Assembly: GCF_047922965.1 (NCBI RefSeq)
Contig: NZ_CP150481.1
Span: 2,914,001 to 2,978,000, forward strand
Length of the DNA: 64,000 nucleotides
From: Neptunicella plasticusilytica
GTDB lineage: Bacteria > Pseudomonadota > Gammaproteobacteria > Enterobacterales > Alteromonadaceae
Direction of reading: 5' to 3'
Positions 27,026 to 37,400 of the stretch are shown piece by piece. The first letter of the stretch is position 1. Every line of letters begins with the position of its first letter. Under the pieces are notes generated by a model. The model saw only the letters and a list, made by a program, of their open reading frames with translations. It had not been told where the DNA came from and ran no database searches. The position numbers and the translations under genes were made by a program.

Positions 27026-29203
27026 ATGAGTCATATTGGGCAATCAAGCCGTTTAATTCGCTTTAACAAGACGGCCTTAGCTTTGGCAGTCGCGACATCG
27101 CTTCCCGCATTCGCAACTGTTGCTCAAGAAATCAAGGAACTACCTGTTGCTCAGGCACAAGCCCAAACCGAACAGGATTACAAAGTAGATCAGTCCACCT
27201 CGCATAAAAACCCTCTGCCTTTAGTCGATACCGCCAAAACCATTAATATTGTGCCGCAATCGGTGATGAAAGATCGCAATGTAGATAATTTGCGCGATGC
27301 GCTACGTAACGTGCCCGGCATTTCCATGGCTGCCGGTGAAGGTGGTGCCCCTCCGGGTGACAGCATGACCATTCGTGGTTTCGATGCCAGTAATGATATT
27401 TTTATCGATGGTATTCGTGACTTGGCCGGTTATAGCCGCGATACGTTTAACACTGAAGCCATTGAAGTGAGTAAAGGACCCGCTTCAACAGCAACAGGGC
27501 GTGCCAGCGCGGGCGGCAGTATTAACCTGCAAACCAAAACCGCCAAGCTGGAAGAATTTGCCGATGTCACTGGCCGCATAGGGTCTGAAGGTGATTATCG
27601 GGCCACACTGGATTTTAATACCCAAGTTTCCAACAGTTCCGCCTTGCGGATTAATTTGTTAACCGATGATGGCGATGTTGCCGGTCGGGATAATGTCGAA
27701 AACGGTACCGATGGACTGGCTGCCTCATTTATGAGCCAGTTAAGTGACAAGTCCACCCTGATTGTTAACGGTGATATTCTAAAACAGGACAATATCCCGG
27801 ATTACGGTATTCCCTGGGTCAGCGCCGGATTAACTGAAGGCCCGCTGGCAGATTATGCCGGCACTGCACCGCCGGTGGATTTTGACAACTTTTACGGGAA
27901 CTTATATCGGGATTTTGAAGAAATTGATGCCAAATCCCTGACCGTTAAATTTGAACATCAGCTCAATGCCTCGACCAAGCTTAGTGCTCAGGCTAGAACG
28001 GCCTCGGTCGATCGTTTAAATGTGGTTACCGCACCACGTTTTATTAACGTATCCGAGTCAACCGACATTCGTATGAGTGACGAAAAAACCCGCGATACCA
28101 GCAACAGTATCAATATTGTGCAACTGGATTTGGATGGAAAATATCAGGTTGGTTCAACGATTCACAATGTGGTAGCCGGAATCGAGTTTTCCAAGGAAAA
28201 ATTCGAACGCTGGGGTTATGTGGCTCTGGTTGCCGACAACCTTAACGATGAGCCAGGTTTAAACGACCTGTACAATCCGGACCCTTACCTGGAATTTACC
28301 GGTGAATATGGGCGTGACGGTTCTCGTACCTATGCCGACGGTGATACCAAAGCCATATATGTACTGGATAACATCGAACTGAATAGCCAATGGCTGGTGG
28401 GAATTGGTCTGCGCTGGGATGACTTCGAAACCAAATACCACAACGATGACGAAGATTTGTCATCTTATGTGAGTACCTCCAGCAGCGATTTAAGCTGGAA
28501 CGCCAGTATCAGCTATAAACCAGCCGAAAATGGCAGTATTTACCTTGCATACGGTACGTCCTTTACACCGGCATCAACCAACTTGACCGGTGGCAGTGGC
28601 GGCAATCAAAGTGAACTGGATCCGGAAAAAAACAGCAGCATTGAACTGGGTAGCAAATGGGAACTGCTCAACAATATGTTGCTGGTCAATGCCGCTATTT
28701 TTAAGACCGTTAAAACCGATGGACAATACCGCGACACCGATGATCGCAATCTTTACCATTTTGACGGAGAAGAACAAGTTAACGGACTGGAACTGGGGAT
28801 CACAGGTCGTCTGACGGAGGCCTTGTCGCTGACTGCAGGCTATACCTATCAGGATAGCGAAATTACCGAGGGCGCGGATAATACTATCGGTTTCTCATTC
28901 GCCAGGGCGCCCAAGCATTCTGCCAGTTTGTGGGGTAAGTATGATTTTAGTAGCCAGCTCTCTGCCGGTTTAGGCCTGGAATATGTGGGAGAACGTTATA
29001 ACGGTAATACCGATACGCGCCGTTATGCGGAATCCTATACCCTGTTTGATATGATGGTTGCCTATCAGGCCACTGAAAAACTGTCGATTCGCCTTAACGG
29101 TAGCAACCTGACCGACGAAGACTATATTGATCAGTTAGGCGGCGGACACTTTATCCCCGGCGTGGGGCGCCATTTATCAGTGAGCGCTACCTACAGCTTT
29201 TAA
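27026..29203 (+). CDS. TonB-dependent siderophore receptor (catecholate type)
   Basis: Outer-membrane gated beta-barrel for ferric siderophores. The 725 residues have a signal peptide (cleavage near TVAQ-EI), a plug domain with PQSVMKDRNVDNLRDALRNV and TIRGFDASNDIFIDGIRD, and a 22-strand barrel ending GRHLSVSATYSF with the terminal Phe. The plug text resembles the Fiu/CirA-like group, which imports catecholates or their breakdown products; the exact ligand is unknown. It is followed by a hairpin and then piuC, a usual partner. Confidence 0.92.
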   Translation: MSHIGQSSRLIRFNKTALALAVATSLPAFATVAQEIKELPVAQAQAQTEQDYKVDQSTSHKNPLPLVDTAKTINIVPQSVMKDRNVDNLRDALRNVPGISMAAGEGGAPPGDSMTIRGFDASNDIFIDGIRDLAGYSRDTFNTEAIEVSKGPASTATGRASAGGSINLQTKTAKLEEFADVTGRIGSEGDYRATLDFNTQVSNSSALRINLLTDDGDVAGRDNVENGTDGLAASFMSQLSDKSTLIVNGDILKQDNIPDYGIPWVSAGLTEGPLADYAGTAPPVDFDNFYGNLYRDFEEIDAKSLTVKFEHQLNASTKLSAQARTASVDRLNVVTAPRFINVSESTDIRMSDEKTRDTSNSINIVQLDLDGKYQVGSTIHNVVAGIEFSKEKFERWGYVALVADNLNDEPGLNDLYNPDPYLEFTGEYGRDGSRTYADGDTKAIYVLDNIELNSQWLVGIGLRWDDFETKYHNDDEDLSSYVSTSSSDLSWNASISYKPAENGSIYLAYGTSFTPASTNLTGGSGGNQSELDPEKNSSIELGSKWELLNNMLLVNAAIFKTVKTDGQYRDTDDRNLYHFDGEEQVNGLELGITGRLTEALSLTAGYTYQDSEITEGADNTIGFSFARAPKHSASLWGKYDFSSQLSAGLGLEYVGERYNGNTDTRRYAESYTLFDMMVAYQATEKLSIRLNGSNLTDEDYIDQLGGGHFIPGVGRHLSVSATYSF

Positions 29204-29233
29204 ACTGTCCCGGCTTTAACAGAGTCTAAATAT

Positions 29234-29267
29234 TGCCTCACACTCCGGTGTGGGGCATATTGTTTTT
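29234..29267 (+). terminator. Terminator or attenuator between the receptor gene and piuC
   Basis: A 10-bp stem (29234-29243 with 29248-29257, TGCCTCACAC/GTGTGGGGCA with one G-T pair) and TCCG loop, then TATTG and a run of five T. It probably reduces read-through from the receptor gene into piuC. Confidence 0.7.
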
Positions 29268-29295
29268 CATCATCGGATTAAATCAAAAATTAATT

Positions 29296-29976
29296 ATGCT
29301 GTTAAAAATCCCGGAAATACTGACCAAGGAACAGGTAAAACAGGCGAAGGAGATGCTGCTGCAGGCAGACTGGACCGACGGCAACATTACCGCCGGTTAT
29401 CAGTCGTCGCAGACTAAAAACAATCTGCAATTGCCGGATAGTAGCGAAACGGCACGCATACTCGGCGATATGATCCTCCAGGCGTTAGCCAAGTCCAATA
29501 TGTTCATGTCTGCCGCCCTGCCGCTTAAAATATTTCCGCCATTATTTAATTGTTATCAGGGCGGTCAGTCCTTTGGCACGCATATCGACAACGCCATCCG
29601 TCAGGTGCCAGGCACCCCGGTCAAAGTGCGCACCGATATCTCCATGACGCTGTTTATTTCCGAGCCAGAAGAATATGAAGGCGGCGAATTAATCATGGAA
29701 GATACCTACGGCTCGCATAAAGTGAAACTGCCGGCAGGCGATTTGGTAATCTACCCTTCCACCAGCTTGCATCGCGTTACACCCGTCAGCAAAGGCCGCC
29801 GTATAGCGTCGTTTTTCTGGTTACAAAGCATGGTGGCCAGTGACGAAAAACGGGCGATATTGTTTGATATGGATATGGCGATACAGGCACTGCGGCTAAA
29901 AGTACAGGACAGCGCTGAAATAGTACAACTCACCGGTGTATATCATAATCTGCTGCGGCAATGGGCTAACACCTGA
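29296..29976 (+). CDS. piuC: PKHD-type Fe(II)/2-oxoglutarate hydroxylase PiuC/YbiX
   Basis: Iron- and 2-oxoglutarate-dependent dioxygenase, usually paired with Fiu-type receptors. I start it at the ATG 29296 (MLLKIPEILTKEQV), giving 226 residues like E. coli YbiX (225). The upstream start at 29233 would lie inside the terminator hairpin. Metal ligands H96, D98 and H159 and the 2-oxoglutarate Arg 169 (TPVSKGRR) are all present. It lies downstream of the receptor under probable iron control. Confidence 0.93.
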   Translation: MLLKIPEILTKEQVKQAKEMLLQADWTDGNITAGYQSSQTKNNLQLPDSSETARILGDMILQALAKSNMFMSAALPLKIFPPLFNCYQGGQSFGTHIDNAIRQVPGTPVKVRTDISMTLFISEPEEYEGGELIMEDTYGSHKVKLPAGDLVIYPSTSLHRVTPVSKGRRIASFFWLQSMVASDEKRAILFDMDMAIQALRLKVQDSAEIVQLTGVYHNLLRQWANT

Positions 29977-30138
29977 AAACCGCGAGCGACAAGCTGAAAA
30001 TAAACGCTTTTGTGGCAAAACCGCTGGGACACAAAGAGATAAATCACACTTTGTAGCAAACTTGCTTGTTGTGTGACTTGTTCAAAGACCCAAGCTGTGG
30101 TTCGATATCTTCTGAACGGACACTAGCGGATCATACTT

Positions 30139-30720
30139 ATGCCTTTAAACAACCAGATACTGCCCTTTAACAAACAGGTTAAAACCGTGTTGATCATTTT
30201 GGCTGTGGTCACCCTGGTTGAAGTACTGAATCTGTTCAGCCAGCGCTGGTTTAACCAGTTTGGATTGCTGCCCAGGGATATCAACCATCTGATTGGCATA
30301 TTCACCAGTCCTTTTCTGCATGGCAGCTTTAGCCATTATCTGTCCAATATCCTGCCGCTGGCAGTCTTTAGCTTATTAATGCTGCAATACGGCACCAAAC
30401 GTTTTGCACTGGTCAGTTTATGGATTATTGTTGCATCGGGTTTACTGGTATGGCTCTTTGGTCGCACGGCTTACCATGTGGGCGCCAGCGGCTTGATCTA
30501 CGGCTACTTCGGTTTTTTGATTTTAGCCGGATTTATGGCTAAAAAACTCAAACTGATCCTGATTTCGCTGTTAGTGGGATTTGTTTACGGTGGGCTGGTT
30601 TATGGTGTGTTACCCAGTGATCGATTCTTTGTGTCCTGGGAGTATCATTTATTCGGTTTTATTACCGGATTAATCGCCGCACGATATTGGGTAAGAAAAA
30701 GAACAACCGCAAGCCACTAA
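30139..30720 (+). CDS. Rhomboid family intramembrane serine protease
   Basis: 193 residues with six predicted membrane helices. Rhomboid signatures are HGSFSHYLSN (61-70, with the oxyanion Asn), the catalytic Ser in GASG (115-118, S117) and the catalytic His in WEYHLFGFITG (H170). The substrate is unknown. It has no strong RBS before the ATG. It is convergent with cheV, only 7 bp between the stops. Confidence 0.9.
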   Translation: MPLNNQILPFNKQVKTVLIILAVVTLVEVLNLFSQRWFNQFGLLPRDINHLIGIFTSPFLHGSFSHYLSNILPLAVFSLLMLQYGTKRFALVSLWIIVASGLLVWLFGRTAYHVGASGLIYGYFGFLILAGFMAKKLKLILISLLVGFVYGGLVYGVLPSDRFFVSWEYHLFGFITGLIAARYWVRKRTTASH

Positions 30721-30727
30721 TACCAAT

Positions 30728-31672
30728 TCAGCTCTCCAGTATCTGTCGCATTCGCTGTTGTACAACATCAATCAGCAGATCCGGTTGAAATTTGGAAATA
30801 AAGCGGTCACACCCCACCTTCTCGACCATGGCTTCATTAAAGCTACCGCTTAATGAGGTATTCAGCGCGATAAACAACTTATTCATGCGCGGATCATTAC
30901 GTACTTCGGCCGTTAGACTATAGCCGTCCATTTCCGGCATTTCTGCATCGGTAAACATCATCAGTATTTCATCTGTCACAGTCTTGCCCTGGTCAGCCCA
31001 ACTGCGTAACAGTTTTAATGCTTTTAGCCCGTCATTCTGCTCAAGGACTTCGATACCAAACTGTTCCAGCGTATCGCGGATCTGGTTACGGGCAGTCACC
31101 GAATCATCCACAATCAACACTTTCTTGCCTTTTAGGTGCTGAATAACGTCTTCGTCCAGAATATCCGGCGACACCTGAATATTGTAATCAACGATCTCGG
31201 CCAGCACTTTTTCCACATCGATAATTTCTACCAGCCGTTTTTGACCTTCTACTTCAACCTGAGTAATGGCGGTCAGGTAAGCAGATTTACCCACCGAACT
31301 GGGTGGAGGCTGAATTTCGCTCCAGGAGGTATTGGTAATAGTCAGAATTTGACCAATCAAAAAACCCTGCACCGTCCTGTTGTACTCGGTTATCACCACA
31401 TTGGCATTCTCACTCGGAGCACGTTCCGGCATTTTTATCGCGCGACGTAAATCAATAATAGGAATGGATGATCCACGATAATTCGTCACACCACATAAAT
31501 TACCGTGTGAACCGGGCATTGTATTGAGCTTGGGCAGGGTTATCACTTCTTTGACTTTAAACACATTGACGGCAAATATCTGGCTCGAATTCAAGCGAAA
31601 CATTAACAACTCCAGACGGTTTTCACCGACTAAGTTGGTTCTCTGATCGACCGAAGCGAGTATTCCCGACAT
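30728..31672 (-). CDS. cheV: Chemotaxis protein CheV
   Basis: Coupling protein between chemoreceptors and CheA with an extra receiver domain for adaptation. The 314 residues comprise a CheW domain (about 15-165, with VTNYRGSSIPIIDLRRA) and a response regulator domain (about 183-310) with VLIVDDS at 185-191 and phospho-acceptor D242 in FTDAEMPEMDG. No other chemotaxis genes adjoin it, which is normal for cheV. Confidence 0.94.
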   Translation of the reverse strand: MSGILASVDQRTNLVGENRLELLMFRLNSSQIFAVNVFKVKEVITLPKLNTMPGSHGNLCGVTNYRGSSIPIIDLRRAIKMPERAPSENANVVITEYNRTVQGFLIGQILTITNTSWSEIQPPPSSVGKSAYLTAITQVEVEGQKRLVEIIDVEKVLAEIVDYNIQVSPDILDEDVIQHLKGKKVLIVDDSVTARNQIRDTLEQFGIEVLEQNDGLKALKLLRSWADQGKTVTDEILMMFTDAEMPEMDGYSLTAEVRNDPRMNKLFIALNTSLSGSFNEAMVEKVGCDRFISKFQPDLLIDVVQQRMRQILES

Positions 31673-31822
31673 ATTTCCATACCTAAAGCTTATCTATAAT
31701 TGGCTTATATTATACCAAACAGTATCAAGATGTGACGCTTGAAATAAATAATCCAGTGTTGACGTTAAATTTAATAAGAAAGGTCGGACAATACCGGCTT
31801 AGAAATAGGTAATAAAGTCAAT

Positions 31823-33148
31823 TTATTGAGCAAATTGTTGCTCTTCAGTAGACCCCTTTAGTGCAGTCATCGATGAAGTCCCGCCTTGAATAACCATAGT
31901 CATATCATCAAAATAACCGGTGCCAACTTCCTGTTGATGTGCCACAAAAGTATAACCTTTTTTTGCCGCTTTAAATTCCGGTTCCTGTACCATTTCCACA
32001 TAGTGTTTCATACCCTCTCCACCCACATAAGCATGCGCCAATTCAAACATGTTGTACCACATGTTATGGATCCCCGCTAAGGTAATGGTCTGGTACTTGT
32101 AGCCCATTGCGCTAAGTTCTTTTTGAAAACGGGCAATAGTGGCATCGTCCAAATTTTTCTTCCAGTTAAATGACGGTGAGCAATTATAGGCCAGCAATTT
32201 ACCCGGGTATTTAGCATGTATAGCATCGGCAAATATTTGCGCTTGTTCCAGACACGGCTTTGCGGTTTCACACCACAACATATCTGCATAAGGCGCATAG
32301 GCTAAACCTCGTGATATGGCCTGATCTATACCGGCATTAACTTTATAAAATCCTTCTGCGGTGCGCTCTCCCATCACAAATTCACGATCATATTCATCGC
32401 AGTCAGAGGTAAGCAGCTCAGCGGCATTGGCCTCGGTACGGGCCAACACAATAGTCGGAACGTCGGCAACATCAGCCGCCAAACGGGCTGCAACCAGTTT
32501 TTGTATGGCTTCCCGGGTTGGAACAAGTACTTTGCCGCCCATATGCCCACACTTTTTCACCGACGCCAGTTGATCTTCAAAATGTACTCCTGCAACTCCG
32601 GCTTTAATCATCGAGTTCATTAATTCATAGGCGTTTAATATCCCACCAAAACCGGCTTCCGCGTCCGCCACTATCGGTGCAAAATAATCGATATAGCCTT
32701 TATCACCCTGACGTATACCTTTTTTCCATTGCACCTGATCTGAGCGCATAAAGGCGTTGTTGATCCGTTCCACCAGCATGGGGACTGAGTTAACTGGATA
32801 TAATGACTGGTCAGGGTACATCGACATACCGCTATTGTTATCTGCCGCCACTTGCCAACCAGACAAATAAATGGATTCAATCCCGGCTTTAACTTGCTGT
32901 ACTGCCTGACCGCCAGTTAACGCACCAAGACAATTAACATATCCGTTGCTCGCACCACCGTTAACTAGCTGCCATAATTTTTTGGCACCTAGGGCAGCAA
33001 TAGTATTCTCTTGTTTTATCGAACCTCGCAAACGCACTACATCGGCGGCGGAATAGGGTCGTTTGATTCCTGCCCAGCGAGGATTCTCGGCCCAGTCTTT
33101 TTCAATACGTGAGATTTCTAGTTGTTCATCATAATGACCAATAGACAT
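31823..33148 (-). CDS. aceA: Isocitrate lyase AceA
   Basis: Glyoxylate-shunt enzyme cleaving isocitrate to succinate and glyoxylate. The 441 residues (E. coli 434) show the active-site KKCGH loop at 198-202 (Cys 200), the metal-site region IVADAEAGFGG, and the C-terminal stretch TSSMTALKGSTEEQQF. No aceB adjoins in the window. It is divergent from a LysR gene (170 bp between starts), which may regulate it. Confidence 0.96.
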   Translation of the reverse strand: MSIGHYDEQLEISRIEKDWAENPRWAGIKRPYSAADVVRLRGSIKQENTIAALGAKKLWQLVNGGASNGYVNCLGALTGGQAVQQVKAGIESIYLSGWQVAADNNSGMSMYPDQSLYPVNSVPMLVERINNAFMRSDQVQWKKGIRQGDKGYIDYFAPIVADAEAGFGGILNAYELMNSMIKAGVAGVHFEDQLASVKKCGHMGGKVLVPTREAIQKLVAARLAADVADVPTIVLARTEANAAELLTSDCDEYDREFVMGERTAEGFYKVNAGIDQAISRGLAYAPYADMLWCETAKPCLEQAQIFADAIHAKYPGKLLAYNCSPSFNWKKNLDDATIARFQKELSAMGYKYQTITLAGIHNMWYNMFELAHAYVGGEGMKHYVEMVQEPEFKAAKKGYTFVAHQQEVGTGYFDDMTMVIQGGTSSMTALKGSTEEQQFAQ

Positions 33149-33318
33149 GTAGGGTGCCTCATTATCTGATTCAGCTCATTGCCGAATTTTATGTTAATAC
33201 TGATTGGTATCACTACCACGAACCTTGACCCGCGCTAGCTTAAAGTTTTCACTTGCAAGTCTAACGAGCCACGATACAATTCAACAAATTTATAAATTAC
33301 ATAATTACTATTTACTTT

Positions 33319-34254
33319 ATGAATATAGCTAAAATCGATTTAAATCTGCTGGTTTACTTTGATGTGCTAATCCGCGAACGTTCGGTAACCAAGGCAGCAC
33401 ATCAACTGAGTATTACCCAACCAGCCATGAGCAACGGTTTAAAACGTTTACGGGATTTATTTAACGATCCGGTCCTGGTGCGCACCAGCGAAGGCATGAC
33501 CCCTACTCAACGAGCATTAGAATTGCAGCCAGTAGTCAGAGATGCATTATCGCGTCTAGAGGCCGCTATCCAGCCGGAGCTCGACTTTGATCCAGCAACC
33601 AGCGATCGAACCTTCAGGATCATGGCCAGTGATTACGCGGAATCGACCTTGCTTCTGGCAGTGATTGGGCAATTAAATATATTGGCGCCTAATATCGCAC
33701 TAGACGTTATTACCCCAAGCGATGTCACCTTTCACGATGTGGAACATGGTAAGGTGGATATGGCGATTAATCGCTTTGAAGCATTACCCCTTTCTTTCCA
33801 CCAGAAAGTACTGTGGTATGACTCTTTTTCCTGTGTAGTGAATAGCGATAACCCTATTGTCGGGCGCTTTACGCTGGACAATTATTTAGCCGGGCAACAT
33901 ATCTGGGTAAGCAAAACCGGTTTTGGTGTTGGTGTAGGCATTGATCCGAATGAGGTACAAAAACTGGGTTGGGTAGATGTAGAACTGAATAAACTCGGGC
34001 ACAAACGCCATATCCGCACTTTTACCCGTCACTATCACGTGGCACTGCAATTGGCCAAAGCACAAAATCTGATTGCCACCTTGCCCAGTCGCGCGGCCAG
34101 AATTTATCAGGATGATCCCAACGTGATTGTGCTTGATCCGCCTTTTGATATTCCTCCCATTGCCCTGAAAATGGCCTGGAGTGCGCTGTTACAACATGAT
34201 GCCGGGCATATCTGGCTACGCAGGATGATTATGGATATTGCCAATCAACTCTAA
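33319..34254 (+). CDS. LysR family transcriptional regulator
   Basis: 311 residues: N-terminal winged helix-turn-helix (about 8-67, TKAAHQLSITQPAMSNGLKR) and a LysR substrate-binding domain (about 92-300). The divergent position next to aceA suggests control of the glyoxylate shunt, typical for LysR genes, but this is not demonstrable here. The start ATG at 33319 gives the usual MNIAKIDLNLLVYFDVL opening. Confidence 0.9.
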   Translation: MNIAKIDLNLLVYFDVLIRERSVTKAAHQLSITQPAMSNGLKRLRDLFNDPVLVRTSEGMTPTQRALELQPVVRDALSRLEAAIQPELDFDPATSDRTFRIMASDYAESTLLLAVIGQLNILAPNIALDVITPSDVTFHDVEHGKVDMAINRFEALPLSFHQKVLWYDSFSCVVNSDNPIVGRFTLDNYLAGQHIWVSKTGFGVGVGIDPNEVQKLGWVDVELNKLGHKRHIRTFTRHYHVALQLAKAQNLIATLPSRAARIYQDDPNVIVLDPPFDIPPIALKMAWSALLQHDAGHIWLRRMIMDIANQL

Positions 34255-34413
34255 AATTATGCGTACCAATATCTGCCTGTAAAAACATCAATATGATGAA
34301 TAGTGAATATGCATTTGCTTAACAAAATGCCTACATTTTCCGCCCATAATAGCTTGCTTTTATTGATTTTCAACGATATTAACGGGTTACATTGGTTGTT
34401 AGACACTTTATAA

Positions 34414-37400
34414 TTGTATTATATTTGTTCTAATTTCAATTTAACTGGTAGTAATAAATTGATAAATTGGTTGTTCCACTATTTTAGTTATCCCGCCGAC
34501 AGTTTATTAGTCTATGGCAGTTTTGATCCCTGGTTGGTTATCCTGTCAGTTGCTATTGCCATTTTCACTTCCTTTATGGCATTGCAGATTGCCGGTCAAG
34601 CCCGTTATGTCGAGCATCATACCCGTAAACATCTGACCCTGGCCGCGGGCAGTATCGCCTTGGGCGGCGGTGTGTGGTCGATGCACTTTATCGGCATGCT
34701 GGCATTTGATTTATGTACTGACGTGGATTACGGCATTGAACTGACCTTACTTTCTATGCTGCCCAGTATTGCGGCCTCCTGGGTCGCGCTAAGATTAATC
34801 AGTAACCAGAATATCCGGCTCGGTCAGTTGCTGTTAGGCGGACTATTAGTGGGGGCTGGTATCGGTACCATGCATTATATCGGCATGGCCGCCATGCAGA
34901 TGGCACCACTACTTCGTTATGATCCCTGGTTCTTTGCATTATCTATAGTGGTAGCGGTTTCATTGGCGATTCTGGCGCTATGGGTCAAGTTTGGAATTAA
35001 CCAGTTTTTACGCGCGCGCATATCCGAAACCTGGCTAAATATTATCAGCGGCAGCGTGATGGGTTTTGCTATTTCCGGCATGCACTATACCGGTATGGCC
35101 GCGGCCCGTTTTGTTCAGCCAGCCGGCATGAATTTACCCCCGGAAAAAGGCCAGGATGCCGCCCTGATGGCCATGGGTATTGCCATGACAACGGTTTTCA
35201 TCACTGCGCTGGTTGTGGGGGTGAATCTGGTATTGAGATATCGCGATATTTCCAAAGTCTCCCATGAAAATGAAAAACGTCTGTTAGCCATGATGGATAC
35301 CGCTGTTGATGCCATTATCACCGTTAATCATCAGGAAAAAATTATTGGTGCCAATCAAGCTGTAGCCAAAATCTACGGTTGGTCATATAAAGAATTAATC
35401 GGACAACACGTGTCGGTATTGATCCCTCCCTCAAAACTGACCCAATTTAAATTGCAATCTTTTGTTAGTGATGCTCAGGACTCGATGAGCGGCAGCGCCC
35501 TTGAAACAGAAGCGCTGCATAAAGACGGCCACGTATTTCCGGTACGCCTGACTGTCGGTCACGTCAAGCTTCCCAACGAAGAGTTGTTTGTCGCTTTTGT
35601 CGCGGATATCAGTCAGCGTCTGGCGATGGAACAATCTATCAGGGAGAGCGAAGAAAAGTTCCGCAGCTTGATCGGCAATATTCCCGGAGCCGCTTACCGT
35701 TGTCTGCACAAGACAGGCTGGCCCATGCTATTTATTAGCGAAGCTGTCGAAAAAATTACCGGCTACCCTGCCAGTGATTTTCTTATGCCTAACCCCAAAC
35801 GCAATATCTCGGATTTGTTCCACCCAGACGATAAGGAGCGGATCAACATAATGGATAATGGTGAAGATCCGTTCAATCTTGAATATCGCATTATTCACAA
35901 AGACAAATCGGTTCGCTGGGTACTGGAAACCGGTGACTATATCCGCGATAAAAAGGGCAAAATTGCCTGGCTGGACGGTTTTATTATGGATATCACCAGC
36001 CGTAAAACCATGGAAGACAATCTATTGCATTCCAAGGAAAAGGCCGAACAGGCAGTGGTCGCTAAAACGGCGTTTTTAGCCAATATGAGCCATGAAATCC
36101 GTACGCCGATGAATGCCATTATCGGTTTTAGTAATGTGTTACTCGAAACCCCTATGCAACGTGAGCAGCACAAACACTTGTCCACTATTAATAGTGCAGC
36201 CAATTCATTGCTGCATTTACTCAATGACATTCTCGACAGTGCCAAGTTGGAAAAAGGTAAACTCGAACTGGAAATGCTCGATTTTTCTTTGCCAAATCAA
36301 TTAGATATGGTGTTATCCACTCTGTCTATACAAGCCAATGACAGACATATTGACTTGCGTCTGGAGCTCTCTGAGCAAGTGGGAGAGTTCTATTATGGCG
36401 CACCGGATCGCATCCGGCAGGTGCTCACCAATCTGATCGGTAATGCGATTAAGTTTACCGAACAAGGCAGTGTCTCCGTAACGATCAGCCTGGATCAGCA
36501 AAGCCACGTACATTTCAGCATTCAGGATACCGGTATAGGGATTGCGCAAGAACGTCTGAACACTATTTTTGAACCTTTTACCCAGGCCGACGCATCAATG
36601 AGTCGTCGCTTTGGCGGAACGGGTCTTGGCACCACCATCAGTAAGCAACTGGTGGAACAGATGGGCGGCAGAATAAACGTTAGCAGTACATTGGGCGAAG
36701 GTAGTTGTTTCGAGTTCTCCTTGCCACTGATACCAGCTAAAAAACCGGTAGAGCCGCCATGCAAAAATGTCTTGCCGATCCCGCCGTTGGCAATTCTGGT
36801 GGCCGATGATATTCAGCAAAACCGTGATCTGTTGGTGTTGTTGCTGGGTAATGCTGGCCATCAGGTAACAACCGTCACCAACGGTCAACAGGCTCTGAAC
36901 TGTTTTGAGAAACAAAGCTTTGACTTAATCCTGATGGATGTACAAATGCCGCATATGGATGGTTTGCAAGCCAGCCAGGAAATTCGCAAGCTGGAGCAAC
37001 AAAAAGGACTGGCTGCCACTCCGATAATTGCCCTGACTGCCAGCGTACTGGCCGAAGATAAACTGGCCGCCAGCAACGCCGGTATGGACGGATTCGCCAG
37101 TAAGCCAGTCAATTTCCAGATGTTGTGCGTGGAGATTGCCCGGGTTCTCAAGCTCAATATTGATCAAAATAAACTCCCGCCAGCAGTAACCACACAACCT
37201 CATTCATTACTCGACACCCAGCAAGGATTGTCCTTGTGGGGGGACCTAGACATTCTTAACAAAGAGTTGCAGTTGTTTGTTGATAAATATCAGGACATGG
37301 CCGGTTTGCTGCAAGGATTGTCCGCACAGCAAAACTTAGCCCAAATTGCCCAGCAGGCGCATGCCATTAAAGGCCAGTGTGGCAATTTAGGTTTAACCCA

